Source: Protea cynaroides (taxonomy: Eukaryota > Streptophyta > Magnoliopsida > Proteales > Proteaceae). From it: 64,000 bases of DNA. Below, one piece after another: positions 1 to 13,300 of this stretch. The DNA lies in assembly GCA_028583415.1 (NCBI GenBank), contig CM053269.1, forward strand, positions 44,257,016 through 44,321,015, given 5' to 3'. Under the pieces are notes generated by a model. The model did no database searches, had not been told where the DNA came from, and saw only the letters and a program-made list of their open reading frames with translations. A program made the translations under genes and the position numbers. How positions within the stretch are numbered: position 1 is the first letter of the stretch; every line of letters begins with the position of its first letter.

Positions 1-1408
1 TGTTAATCAACCTTTGGGCAAAAGGCCACTAGGCTGCAAATGGGTCTTTATTGTGAAGATACAATGCGAGGTTAGTCACCAAGGGCATCACTCAGACGTT
101 TGGAATTAACTACTAAGAAACATTTGCTTTTGTGGCCAAATTGAACACTGTTCAAGTTCTCCTTTCTTGTGGAGTCAACTTTGGCTGGGATTGGCATCAA
201 TTGGATGTTAAAAATGCTTTCCTTCATTTGGAAATAGAGGAGGAGGTGTATATGGAGGTCCCTCCCGGTTTCTCTACACATTAGACTTCTAGTAAGGTTT
301 GTAAATTGAACAGAGCATTATGTGGATTGAAGCAATCTCCTCGCACTTGGTTTGGGTGCTTCCATAAAGCCATGGTGTCTGTCAGCTACAAACAGAGTAA
401 TGCCGATCATACTCTCTTTATAAAGAGTGCTGGTGAGTTACCTATTGTTCTCATTGTTTATGTTAATGATTTTGTGGTTATGGGAAGTGATGTTGAAATC
501 ACTCTGTTGAAGACTTCTTAGGTACTGAGTTTGAGATTAAGGACTTGGCAAGCTTCGATATTTTCTTGGGATTGAGGTAGCTCGCTCAGATAAAAGTATC
601 TTTATCTCCCAATGGAAGTATACACTTGACCTGTTATTCTAACACAGGGATGCTCAGGTGCAAGCTGACAGATATCCCTCTTGAAGCTAATTCTTGTCTG
701 TCTCAAAAGGATGGCGAACCTATAGATAGAGGTCGTTATCAGAGATTAGTTGGTCGCTTGATTTATCTTTCCCATACTAGACCAGACATTGCCTTTGCAG
801 TTATTATGGTTAGCCAATACATGCATGTTCCCTTCTCTGGTCACTTAGAAGCAGTGTATTGGATCTTGCCTTATTTGAAGTCTGCTCCAGGTCGAGGCAT
901 TCTCTTATCTCCTCATGAGCATATGCGTATTGATGCCTACACTGATGTTGATTGGATTGGTTCTTCTGATGGTAGGTATTCTACTTTTGGTTATTGCACT
1001 CTGGTGGGTGGTAATCTGGTTACATGGAGAAGCAAGAAATAGGTAATGGTTGCTCGTTCCAGTGCCAAGGCTGAATTTCGAGTTATGGCCCATGGAATTT
1101 GTGAGCTACTTTGGCTAAAAATTCTCCTTCAGGACTTGTGTATCCCAATTTAGTTTCCTATGCGATAGCAAATCTGCCATCAGCATTGCACATAATCCTG
1201 ATCCTGTTCAGCATGACCGGACTAAGCATGTTGAGGTTATCGTCACTTCATCAAAGATAAGTTAGAATAAGGTTTCATATGCATTCCATTTGTCACATTT
1301 GAGGACCAGTGAGTCGATGTCTTCACCAAAGGACTTCCTGGCAAGACTTTTCATCCTATTATGTCCAAGTTGGGTATGGTTACTTGATGCACCAACTTGA
1401 GGGGGATT
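1..1408 (+). mobile_element. Ty1/copia retrotransposon relic: end of RT and RNase H
   Basis: Degenerate pol of a copia element that continues to the left of the window. Bases 1-60 read like the start of the copia RT domain (GCKWVF). The frame from 306 has the conserved GLKQSPRTW block and the RT catalytic motif as YVNDFVVMG, with one catalytic Asp changed to Asn. The frame from 626 carries the connection and RNase H region (SHTRPDIAFAV, then DWIGSSDGRYST), hits a stop at 1040-1042 and continues as ARSSAKAEFRVMAHG. Frame shifts and stops show it is dead. A polypurine tract at 1399-1406 precedes the LTR. Confidence 0.9.
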
Positions 1409-1560
1409 GTTGTAATTTGGGGGTTCATATTAGGGCTGGTTTGGGTCCAAGGGTTGGTTTCTTTTATTTCTTTTATTCCCTTGTACATTTCTCTATATAA
1501 TAAAGTTGACCTCTGTCACTTAAGACAAGTCAATTCATTATTCTGTTATTCATCAATATT
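1409..1560 (+). repeat. Probable 3' LTR of the copia relic
   Basis: The sequence begins TGTTGTAATT directly after the polypurine tract GAGGGGGA, the usual position of a copia 3' LTR. It contains a TATA-like TCTATATAATAAAG near 1491. The right boundary near 1560 is a guess, because the 5' LTR is outside the window and I found no clear target duplication. Confidence 0.55.
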
Positions 1561-2097
1561 GAATGGAATAGGGAGTCTTAACACAATGTTGTGACTCCCA
1601 AAGTTACGACAGTCTCTTCTTCTCTTCTTCTCTTCTCTATTTTCTTCCTTCTCTCTATTATTTACAATTATTAATATATAACTAACTGTTGGGGGGAGGG
1701 AGATATAATATCGATCTCTCCTCTTCTTCTTGGTTTTCCCCCACTTTCCTCCTCTGCCTTTTCTGTTTACTGTGTGAATGGACTTATCATCTACAATAGA
1801 TACTGTCAAAAAGGTAATGCCCAGATTCATGGTCTTGGATTCAAATCCCTATTGGATGAGTGAAACTGGAAAATGGTTGCTACCAAAACTTAGTATACAT
1901 CATTAATGGTGAAAGTGAGCTTATATCAACTGATCGCTTTCATATAACCAAGGATCTATTGTATATCTCTGTGTGAAGAGGGATTGTTATTCAGAATCCC
2001 CTTGAATGGAAGAGTTTGAGCTTTAGTCATCAACTGTGCTGATTAGGTTTTATCAGTGATTGGAGTAAGAGATGCTTGATCAATTATTATATGTAGG
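1561..2097. other. Gene-free spacer with pyrimidine tract
   Basis: No coding signal recognised. A TCTTC-rich pyrimidine tract runs from about 1616 to 1760. The rest is AT-rich and unassigned. Confidence 0.5.
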
Positions 2098-2812
2098 CAA
2101 GGATTAAAGTATTGCGTATCAGTAGCATATCAGTTAGGTATTCTAAGAGATGTAGCGTATCGTATCATGGATACGCTTGGATACGGGGCAAGATACGCAC
2201 GGGAATGATTAGGGAACACGCAAAAAGCACATCTTCAAAGTATAAAAACGCTATAATAAGTAACATTAGGAAGGAAAATGTTTCTTACACTCATACTTAA
2301 TTATTAATATCATGTCAAAGTTGAAAGTTTTTACCTTTTTCCTACAGGTTTTGCTTCAATGATCGATTAAACTTCAATCTTTGATTGAAACAACAGTTGG
2401 ATGCCTGCTAATATGTCATTGGTTTACAAATAATGATCGAAATTCAACCATAATACATACTCTTTTCGTTGGTTCGCAAAAAGCAGTAGAAATGAAGACG
2501 ACAGTCCTTTTAAAGCCCTTATCGACTTGTATCGGTCGATACAGTCTGATATGATTGATACATTTTGTTTATTTTTATCCAAAATTTAATTCTAGCTGTA
2601 TCGACCCGTATTGAAGTGTATCGCTGTGTATCGCTATGTATTGTCATGTATCGACCTGTATTGACCCATATTGGTTCAATGCGGTGGATACGCAGTGATA
2701 CACACTATTTTAAAAATTGGGATACGTATCGCAGGGGTATTGTATTGACTCCTTGCAATACAGATATGTATCAGTGCGTATTGACCGTATCGTATCGATA
2801 CTTAAAACCATG
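2098..2812. mobile_element. Palindromic-word element, GATAC/GTATC type
   Basis: About 715 bp whose two end regions (2100-2200 and 2520-2812) are packed with GTATC, GATAC and TATCGA words in both orientations, so the ends can pair with each other. Terminal inverted repeat: left CAAGGATTAAAGTAT, right (reverse complement) CATGGTTTTAAGTAT. Flanking 8-mers TATGTAGG (2090-2097) and GATGTGGG (2813-2820) match at 6 of 8, consistent with a decayed 8-bp target duplication. No coding capacity. The hAT-like assignment is inference. Confidence 0.5.
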
Positions 2813-3497
2813 GATGTGGGTCATGGATCACATTTAATTCCAGTCTGATCAGGGATGACTAGAAATATGTTTTAGTTGCATGGAAGAGTTTGGCAGTTCT
2901 ACATGGGGTAGCCATAACCATTGGAGCAAGTGAGCATGTGGCAATGGTTCTGACATTTCAGATGGCCCAAAGCAGTGTTTGTTCTACGGAGAACATGAAA
3001 AGGTAATAGGTCATGTGCCAAAAGCCCAGCTTGGCCTTAAAGAAAATGGAAAAGATGGAATGTTTGTGTCACCTGGACAAGATGCATGTCAGGCCAATGA
3101 CAAGCAGGATGTAGAATCTAGTTTTTGGTGATAATAGGAAAATTTTGCTACGGGGACTGAGGTGCAAACGGAAGGGACTGAGGTTCACATAGCCAACCTC
3201 AGAGATAGGTTATGTGAACTGACAAAATGTCTATTATATTTCAATTTCTGTTTCTCTAGCATGATTCTTAAGCAGTAGCAACCATATGAATCTCTTTTAT
3301 GTGGTACTTACCATTTCCATTGTTTTTGCACTTCGTACCTGCCAAGGACCCAGGAGAAAGGGAAGAGGGGAGAAGAAGAGGGAAGAAGAGAAGAAAGAAT
3401 AGAGAGAGGTGATTACACTTGACAGTGTGTCCATTCCTCTCACTCAACCAGCATATATTTCTAGAAAGATAGACATGCCCTCTAGAGAGCATATGAC
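2813..3497. other. Gene-free spacer, one short unexplained open stretch
   Basis: About 60 codons between roughly 2940 and 3125 on the plus strand are open in one frame (beginning near GNGSDISDGPKQC), but there is no recognisable motif, start or splice context. The rest is unassigned. Confidence 0.4.
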
Positions 3498-3947
3498 GAA
3501 TCGACAATATTAACCTATACATATCCATATCGGAAGGTGTCGATACGATACTTAAATTAAAAAAAAAACCTATATCTTTCTTGTATCTACTGATACAGGA
3601 ACGATATGGGTCAATCTACCTGTTACGGATCGACACGTTACTGATACAGGTAGATATACTCAATATGCCTCCTTTAAACATGTGAAACAGAAACCGTGAG
3701 TGGAACACTGGAATACAAAACCGAAAGCAACCGAAGGCCTTGGAAACTTGTTTTTCTCTTCTCTCTAAGTTGGGAAAATCATCTGACGTAAAAAACGACA
3801 CTCTTCTTCACCATTTCAACAATTTTTATGGATTTACATAGTTCAAATCATGGATTGAAACAGATTTAGCGGAAAATAGGTAAATTTTTTTCTTGGTTTT
3901 ATTTATGCATCACTAGATTCAGTAAAAACGACTCAAATCCAACCAAA

Positions 3948-3993
<46 letters not shown>

Positions 3994-4239
3994 ACTATAT
4001 TGCATGATAAGTTATATTATGCTTCAAAACTGTATTTTGCATGTATCCTTAGCATTTCTGTTGTTTCTTGACCCTTTCTATGCATATCTTTATTGTATCT
4101 TGCGGCTCCCCGATACGGTATGAGTCATATGCATATCTTTATTGTATCTTGCGGCTCCCCGATACGGTATGAGTCATATAACACGTCCATTAAAATCAAT
4201 CTTCTGATACGCTACCCGATACAGATACTTTAAACCTTG
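3498..4239. mobile_element. Second GATAC/GTATC word element, decayed
   Basis: Same word class as the element at 2098. GATAC and GTATC words occur at 3530-3660 and 4090-4230, and the right end reads GATACTTTAAACCTTG, matching the GATACTTAAAACC end of the first element. The left terminus is not recognisable. CATATGAC at 3490-3497 and CATATGAT at 4240-4247 match at 7 of 8 and could be the target duplication. The interior has a TA microsatellite at 3952-3990. Confidence 0.4.
4081..4178. repeat. Perfect 49-bp tandem duplication
   Basis: The 49 bases at 4081-4129 are repeated exactly at 4130-4178 within the word-rich right end of the 3498-4239 element. Each unit includes CCCCGATACGGTATGAG. The absence of differences suggests a recent slip or duplication. 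Confidence 0.9.
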
Positions 4240-6149
4240 CATATGATTGACCATTTATTGCCAATATTTCCAATTGACTAAAATACCCTCTCTTACATAA
4301 TTCAATAGGACCAAAAAGTTATCACTCATCTTCATAGAGGCACAAAATGAAAGCAAAGAGATCAGTTTATAGAATTATAGGATCTCTATTAATTACTTAC
4401 AAGTAAGTGAGAGTATTCAAGACTGGGAAAAGGCTCACTAGTCTTACCCAAGGCCTCTCTCTTCCTCCCTAAATCACTTTGATGCAGAATTCCATCCGAA
4501 GTAGAAAAGAGGAGGAAGAAAAATTCCTGCAGCAAGATGAAGATCCATGGCCAGTGGCAGCAGAATTCCAGTTTTATGGACCTGCAGTTCATGAGTTGAA
4601 CCAGTTTTCTGGTTGAGTTCTGGTTCTGGGTTCAAAGTTGGTGAAGTCCAGTTGGGTCTTATTTTATTTGTTATTAGTAGGCTGGATTAGGACTCTGTAA
4701 GTCCAGCCATAGTTTGGGTTTCTTTTTTCACTTACATGATTAAGTTTAGGGAACTTCCAAAGCATCCTGCGATTGGGAATTTCCTCAAGGATTTATTTTC
4801 ATCTCTTCTTTTTTTTTTATATCAGGATGGGTCCAGCCCTTCACCCTTGATAGAGTCTGTGTTAGTATAGAACTCTTTTATATAAGCTTGTAAGGGGCTA
4901 TAGTCCAACCAACGAATTTAGTAATGAAGAAAAAGCTTTCAGCTTAAATGGGCCTGTGGATTTCAGGCTAACTGCATCTGGGGATTCAGATGTGTACTTC
5001 TGTAGATTCAGAAGTGGTAGCTGTGGATTCAGTGACTAAATACAGGTCGATTCCCGGTTCTCTATCTTGTCTCTCCCTCTCTCTTCAATTGAAATCAGAT
5101 CAGTTCATGCTATTTTATTTTAGCTGCAATTTCTAAATCTGATAAAAATTATCTGTTTGATTGTTATGTTGGTTCGAGTCCCTGTTAGTAAATTAATAAT
5201 CATGGATCAATCCCTGCTGTTTGCATGCTATCGAATTGCTTATATATTCTGCAGTATTAACAGAATAACAGCTTTCTCCATCGATTTGAAGAGTCCTGCT
5301 GTTCAACTTTATAAATTTCTGGATTCTGGTTATGATTTTTTAACTCTGATTTCCTGCTACTGTCAAGTCTTCATGTTACTGTTTCTTTATCAAATCAGTT
5401 CGTGATATAGCTTGTCCTGTGTCATTAAACCACTGTTGTCGAATTCTGTTATCAGTTTGGTTTCAGTTTCCTAATCCATGAAAGATTCTCCTATATCTTC
5501 ATATATGACCTTCAGATTAGCATGAGATTCTATACAGATTTGTTTCCTTTAATAAACAGGCTACTGGACCTGAATTTTAGCCACATCAGACTTGTTTTGA
5601 TTGTATTTTTGGGAAACCTCGTTTGCTGGTTTGGTTCCTAATTTCCTGCAATTCTGGCTTTTCTTGTGGTTTCTTAATCCTAGACACTTAGGTCCCTAGA
5701 AACCCCATCATACTGTTTGCATAAGTAATGTCTCTCCTAACATGTCCTATTGTCTAGGAACTGTCCATACCTAAACACTTAGGTCCCTAGAATCCCCACC
5801 ACAGTGTTTGCATTGGTGATGCCTCTTCTAACATGGAGATTACCATGCTAGGGATTGACATGAGTGAGATCATGTTGAGGCAGCTGCTGCTCAATTTTTT
5901 AGATGTCAAGAGTTATTATCCCCAAAATGTTGACCAGATGTTCTACAATGGATTCTATCATTAAATCCTTCGAAATAATCAGACGATCTCTGGCCTGTAA
6001 ATTCAACTGGGCTGAAGGAAAACTGGAAAAGGGATATTGAAGTTGGGAAAAGTTGTCCTAGTGATGGCTAGGTGAATATAGGATTTCAAGTCCACATTAA
6101 GGTTACTTCTTAACTGATGCATTCAGTGTTCACAGCAGGGCTGCTCTGT
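4240..6149. other. Gene-free AT-rich stretch
   Basis: No exon or conserved domain recognised. TATATAAGCTTG near 4879 followed by pyrimidine-rich sequence could be the promoter of an old LTR, but no paired end was seen. 5680-5830 contains two imperfect copies of a block with ACACTTAGGTCCCTAGAA. Confidence 0.4.
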
Positions 6150-6862
6150 TACTGTATTTGGAGGAGCAGCAAGAAATCGAAACTGGTGGGTTCTGGTTGA
6201 ATTTTTGGAGACCATGAGGGTATCATTGTGATGGTTTATTCTTGTCCTGTTGATATTGGTGAATCTACCATGACAGAGCTAAAGGCAATTGTCGGAGGGC
6301 TGGAATTCTCTAATTTCAGTGGTAGCTTGAATCGGTTATTGGAGTTTGTTGAGAACTGGTCATCAAATGGTTAAACAACTTATGGATCCTTGATGGAGGC
6401 CCCGTGTTGGCATACACAGGAATTGACGAGGAGTCCTCAGTCCTTGCTAAGGGGATGCTGGCTATTTGCAGAGGCATTAGTATTTGTTTGGAGAAGAATC
6501 TGTATCGGATTTCTATCAGATCAGATTCAAAAGTTGCTGACTACTTGCTGTTGATATTCTAAAAAAAGGTATTATCTGCCCCTTGGATGGTGCAGTACCT
6601 GAAGAGCTCTATTTTGCCTCTTCTTCAGAGGCTTGAATGGTATGATCTTCGTCATGCTTGGAGAGAGCAAAACTAGCCAGCAGATTATATTCCTTCATTG
6701 TCCATCGGCGCAGTATAAACTATTGTCTACGCTGGGGACTTCTCTGTGGAGCTTTGTAAATTTATAGCTGATGATTCGTCCATGTGTATCTATTACAGAT
6801 TGTAATTCATGTTTTTTAACGAACATATCTTACTAACCCATCAAAAAAAAGAAAAAAAAAAT
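6150..6862 (+). mobile_element. LINE 3' end: RNase H-like remnant and poly(A) tail
   Basis: Broken reading frames resemble the RNase H domain at the end of plant L1-type LINE ORF2. About 6160-6310 gives GGAARNRN and then STMTELKAIVGGLEFSN. About 6460-6530 gives RISIRSDSKVADYL, with the family's Asp-Ser pair. About 6635-6690 gives LRHAWREQN and PADYIP, resembling the closing R-E-A-N-x-x-A-D block. An A-rich tail at 6843-6861 follows. Stops and frame changes make it a pseudogene. The 5' limit is unknown. Confidence 0.6.
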
Positions 6863-7303
6863 GGTCTATCAGCATTTCTGGAAATTTCTTTTTCATTTAG
6901 AGTATGAGATCAGCTAACTCTTTGGGTGTTGAGTTAGCTGAAGCAGTTGTGGACAAGCAGCAGCTATATCTGGGCAGTTATCCTATCATGTATCTCCGTC
7001 TTAGAGTTGTAGCCTTTAGCCTTTTGTTTTGCTGTTGTTGTACTCTATGTTTGTGAAGCTATCCTAACATTATTTTTGTAAATTCTGTAATATCGGCTGC
7101 TCAGTAATCTCTTCCCTTTTTTCCTTCTTTTATTTTTAAAAAAATTTAGGGGGTTTTTTTTTTCTTTTTTGGGGGGGAGGTCATCAATAATGGATTTATG
7201 TGCCTAAAACCTATATGCCCCACAAGTAACTTCACATTCACATTTTAAGTAAATCAATTTCATGTAAGCACTGAATTCTATATTTCCTACTTCCTGTATG
7301 TAG

Positions 7304-10300
7304 ATTTCATATGAGCAGTCCCGTGAAAGGCTTCTTAATGAACTCAGTGGCTGCTGGTTTGATTGTATTCCAATTACTCTGAAGAATGAATGGGAAAAAT
7401 GTAAAACAGGTATTTGTTTCTTGTTGAAACTAAAGTTAAGGTCAATGATGTGTTATCTGAATGACTTTTATATTCATGGGAATAATGGTGAAGTAATAAT
7501 ATAGTGCTTGAGGAATCATCACTATCAAAGGATCCAGCTTTTGCAGTGGAGCTTTCTTTCGACAGCCATTTACCTGACAGTAAGGATATCTTCTTTCAAT
7601 GTTTGGTTTCCTTTTGAATTGTTGTTTGTTTCAATTCTTTTTTCCAAATATGACATGAAAATAGCCACCTGTCTCCAACACTAAATTATTTACATTGAGC
7701 AGTTGCAGGGGATGTGTCTTCTTCTCTAGCATGGGAGAGGATGAACGATGCTGTCAAGGTTAGCATCATCTTTTTCTTGCTGTGGAGGATGCCTTGTTCA
7801 CTTTACTGCATATATGTTTCTTCATTTGTTCTCCTCATAAAAGTTTCCCTTGTCCTTTAAAACATATTTGTGCACCTAAAGAGTATTTAATTTCCACTCC
7901 CCCCCACCCCCCCCCCCCCCCCCCCAAAAAAAAAAAAAAAAAAAAAAAAAAACTGTGTATGTTTGTTTGTGTATACGAATATGTGTGCTAACATTTGTGT
8001 ACTTTCTAGGTAATTTTTTTTTTTATTGATATTAGCCAGATACTCTGAGCATCCTTTTCTTTTTCTTTTTTTTTTATGTTTTTCTATGAACAATGATACC
8101 TAAATGTATTTATGAAATCTATCAAAAAAAAAAAAAATTGATCCCTAAATGTATCTTTGGTGCATACGTGCTATTGATTTCCTCAATGAACTTTGTCCTT
8201 TTCATAAGGTCCTTTGTGATTAGAGGTTCTCATAAGAACTGAATATTCAGGTTTTTGTTCTTCATCATCAACTCAAGGCATTTATTGAGGGAAGTTCTCT
8301 AGAGAATCCTTTTCTACATTTCAGAAATGATTCTTGTGGAATTTCAGGAAGAACCAGAAGTTATGATTTTTCTTCTTCCACATTTGGTACAGAGCTTGGC
8401 TTAGGTTTGACATCTCTCTTTCAATGTTTAGTTGATCTTCATAGTTCTCCTTGGTGATAGTGCTTCATTTAACTTGCCTAAATTTTTTTCAGGGCCTAGA
8501 ATTCCTTGCAAAATTGCATTTTCCAAAAGCAAGGTGGTGGATATATATCTGATTCCAGTGGTGGTGGACATCTCTGGCGTACTGCTTCTAGTGGAGAAAC
8601 CTCCCCTTCCTTCTCAGCAGGGAGATGTGATTGCTGTCGCTCCATTGGCTGGGCTGTGTGTGAGTGCATTTACTACTTATTCTTGTCCAGGGTCAAAACA
8701 ATACTTTAAAATTTTGAAATTCACATTGCATGTGTTTTTATTGTAGATATTGGAATTTCAATACCCCGGCATTGGAATTTGTTGTTTTGAAATTCTTCTT
8801 TGCGGGTGATATCGGAATTAACTGAGGTTCAGGCATTATTTCCAGTGCACAGATAAACATTGGAATTTACTAGATTTCAAGGTATTATGCTCTCTATACA
8901 AGTCAAGCATGGATGCTTGCAACTAAGGAGTGACCCAGCCATGGTTTGCCCCCACTTGTTGGATAGTGTGTCCTCTTGAAGTATGATTTAAACATTTACC
9001 TTTTTTCGTTCTAGACTGGTAAGATTTATGATTGTTGAAAGGCCAAGCTACCTCAATTTTTTTTTGGGGTGAGGAGTGGTAGAAAAGACCAACCTAACTC
9101 GGTAACCCTAGGCTTTGAGCACTTAGGTTTGTTCTTTTGATTAATTTTAAGGTTTTAGCATATTTCATAATTGATGTGGTGTAAGACAAGTATACAACAT
9201 GTGTTTGCTGAGAAAATAAAAACTTCTAAAAGAGCATCTTAGTTTTTGTAATACATGATACATGAATCGTGGTTCAAAAAATCTCGCTGAGATCTTGAAG
9301 TTCTCAAACAAGATGAGACAAGATCTCATACGAGACCTGGTCTCGGCATTTTTGACCAATTCTCGACATTTTCGACCAGTTCTTGACTGGTCTCAACATA
9401 ATGTATGAATTATGATTGTATGGTCTACTTGACTACATTGAGGGGTTTTTTTTTTTTTGTTTTTTTTTTAAAATTTTTTAACTATGAAAATTAACTAATT
9501 AAGTGCTATTATGTTTATTCTTCTCCTAAAATATAATTTTATTGGCTCATTTGGCTTTCTTTGATCTTTTACTAGTGTAACATTATGTAGAATAGCCAAT
9601 ATTACCCTAAGTTAAATGTGAACTTTAGACCGACATTGCCAAACATGGGTGTAAATCCAAACAACCACCATGTGATTATTTTTTCAATTTTATTGTTTAA
9701 ATGTGATTATGTATGCTAAAAGAGTGATTTTCTAGAGTATCGGGTCTTAAAATGACCAATTGAGCCCTGAGACACTTTTTAAGCCTTCGCGACTTTCTTG
9801 CCGTCTCGCTGAGATCTCGGAAATCTCAGTTTCTCAGAGGGTCGAAACACTCTCAAGACTTGAGATTTTGAACCTTGGATACATATATATCAGCAAAAAT
9901 AATGCACAATGGAAAAGCATATGCAGAAATTTCATTGACTTGGTGATCACTAAGCTAAATGGATGCTTAGATGCATCATTAGCCACCTAGGCAAAAAAAT
10001 CTCTTCCCCCTTCTTCTACTCCACCGCTTCAGAGAATCATAGCTCACAAAAAATACCAGATTTCGGCCATTTCAGCCTAAATTTCAGTTTCGGCCAAGGC
10101 CAAAACCAGGTCCAAAAGAAAAATTTAGAATCTTGCTTCTAACTATAAGGCTGTGATCTTTTAATCGTCATTTATTAAAAATAAAAAAATATTTGTAGGC
10201 CAGAAAATTTTAGGCCTAAACAAGTCCATGACGGCATTTTTTTTTTCTTAGACATGAGCTCAATCTAGAGTTGTACCTGAGCCATGCAAAACCGGGGGGT

Positions 10301-13300
10301 GGGGTACCATGAAGTTTGAGTTTTAATTTTACTCTTCTTCTTTGTGTTCCTTGTTATTTAATTTTTCTATGAGGCTAGATTTGTTGGAAAAGGACCAAAA
10401 GGTTATACACAAGTATAGGAAGGCTTATGAATAAGTCATTTCTATGATGATCTAGAGGAATAGATGTACATGAGAGTGCCTTGTTGATTTAACTTTCCAT
10501 CAAGCGATGGAAAGATTTGCAAATTTGAAAAAAGCTCTTTATGGGTTAAAGCAGTCCCCTAGAGCTTGATTTGATAAATTTAGCAAGGTTGTAAACATGG
10601 ATATATCATGGAAGAACCGAAGAAGTGGATGAAACTAATATAGTTTTTCCCAACTAGGGAGAATTATGGCATTATCACCCTTGCAACTAATTCTTAATTA
10701 GAAATAGGATTATATGTTTGAACTTGAGGATTTTATGTTAGGCATCTTGGCAATAAAATACAGATAGTGGACTGTGATAATAGGTTAATAGAAAAGGTAA
10801 TGGTGGGTTTAGGGACATTTCCTCCTAGAGCCCTATGATATTTTGAAATGCTAGATGATTATAATGTAAAGCTTTGTTAAGTTTTCATCCTAGTCTGGAT
10901 GTGCTCCACCAATTTTGCTTTAATTGATTAATCTATGTCAGATTGCATGAATGCATTATGTCCCACCATTCTTGTTGATTCTTGGAGGTGTTTATCTCTT
11001 TCTGTGGTGTAATGACTAATGAAAATTAGAAAGGTGATGGAAGTCAAAAAGCCAAAATTGGTTGAGAAACAAATAAGAAATCGATACGTATGTCAGTTTT
11101 CTTGCAGGCTAGGCCTTTTTTTTTTTTTTTAATAGCTCGTTTATAAGATCAGATAGTAGGGGACTGTTGAATAAAACAAGACTTGACTCATTAGGTGTAA
11201 AGATATTTATAATCTTTAATCTTTTGGGTTGTACAGCTGTGTTGGTAGATATTGAGTACTGGTCAGTTAATTATCATTAAAGTCAATTATCATTAAAGTC
11301 ATAGAGGAGATTCTGTCTTTTCTTTTCCTGCTTTGAGTCAAATGTCCAGAATGGTTGGGTTTTCTTTGATTTTGTAATGGTCCTTGGTGGTGATTTGGAT
11401 CATAAGGCATCATGCCTTTGGTTATGATTCTACTACAATGCCACAAATTCACAAGCTGATCCTAAGAAAACATCCTTGTATATTGGATTCCGGAGGAACT
11501 ACTTAGTTAGGATTGGAGAATTGATGCAATTCTTTCTGACCATAACTCACAAGAGGGTTTGGATTTTGCTTTAGTGATGATAGTTTGAATCAAAGAGTTA
11601 ATATATGGGCTGCCTTGTATCTGTCTAGTTTAAAGTCAATTTGATGGTCAACTGCTCTCTTTTACAGCATGGACTCACTATGTGAAGGTGTATTAGGGAA
11701 AATATGTATTAGGTTTTATTTTCTTCAGTAAATACCAAGCTGCTGCAAACTGATTCCATTAGCTAATGTCTCAGCCATCAGAAGCGTCGAACTTGTCAAT
11801 TCCAAATTAATCCCATCCTATTCATCTTCTCATTAGAAAGTTCTCAAAGCATCAGTCGCTAGCAAGAGGAACCCATCAAAAACCTGCGTCAAAAAACATA
11901 CCTTAGCTGCATACTATAAAGTTCCAAAGAAACCCTTCCAAGCCGTACTGGTCAACATAATTACGGCAGTATAGTCCTCGTGTTGAGTTTCTTGAAAAAT
12001 TTGGACCTTAGAGGAAATTTTTTTGGAAACTTAGTCAGAAACTGTTTCCAAAGAATCAATCCCTAAGGCTCACTTTGGTATGTATTATAGAATTAATTAT
12101 GTAATACATTATGACATATGTAGTTGTTTGGTATGATTTATGACACTTATTTATATGTAAAATAAATTAATATAATCTAAAATCTATAAATAGATTAAAA
12201 GGTGTTTATCATTATTGTGATAATCAATTATTACTTCTTTATGTCTAATGGTATTAAACGATTATTATTTATGACTCATAATTTATTTTCATAAATAACT
12301 CATATACATAAATATAAACTATACCAAAGGGAGCCTAACATAGCTTGAACCCTGTGGATAAACCTTGTAGTTAAGCTTACAGATGTATCTAGAACCTTAC
12401 CATCAAAATAACTCATAATTTATTTTATAAATAATTCATATACATAAATATAAACTATACCAAAGAGAACCTAACATAGCTTGAACCCTTGGATAAACCT
12501 TGTAGTTAAGCTTACAGATGTATCTGGAACCATACCATCTAGAGAAGCATAGTTGATTTTATGGGATTTGTATCCTACCTACATCACAAGATCGTGAATT
12601 ATACTTTCTCGACGCTTAGCTATCATGGATAATGTCACCATGTAGTTCTTGGTGGTCTTCTAGCTTCATACTCAAGTGGTTTTACCAACTGACTAACTTG
12701 ATGGATATGAAATTTGCATGCTGTTTTGCATTTTTTTTTTTTTTTTGGGATACCAAATGGGAGCCTATTAGAGCCATCCCGAGAGAAAGCAAAAGGATTC
12801 TACATATAGATCACAAGGGAAATCTGATCCACATTAAAATTGGATGGGTAGATCTCAAGCATTAATAATGAATCTATTTCTAGAGGTGTCTTGGCAAGGT
12901 CTAATAATTGGGATTAAAGTTCTCTTCATATGAAAAACAATAGCATCCCAAACCGCGAGCAAACTTCTGGAATTGCCATTGAAGTGTTTGCAAATCCACC
13001 TCCGTTCCCTCTCAAAGGTATGTATCCGTCTCCTCGAAATCAGCTAGCAGAGACAAAATCCCTTCCCAAAGGTGAGAGGAAAAATTGTACTAAAAGAAAA
13101 GATGGTAGATATCCTTGGTGGCTGACCAACAGAGATAGCAGCTGGTTTGCACACTGATTCCTCTTTGGAGGAGAAAAGATTTAGTTGGCAGCTAATGCAT
13201 GATAGATCTGCAGGCAATAAAATCTGTGGCTGTGGCGGGGAATGTGGCTTTGGAACCAGATGACATCAAATCCTTAACGTCTCTTGAGCCTCCTTTCTTT

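Noticed and set aside
2940..3125. Possible exon of the TT9-like gene
   Set aside because: Open for about 60 codons, but it has no similarity that I can recognise to the expected FPL or middle region, and no convincing splice pair.
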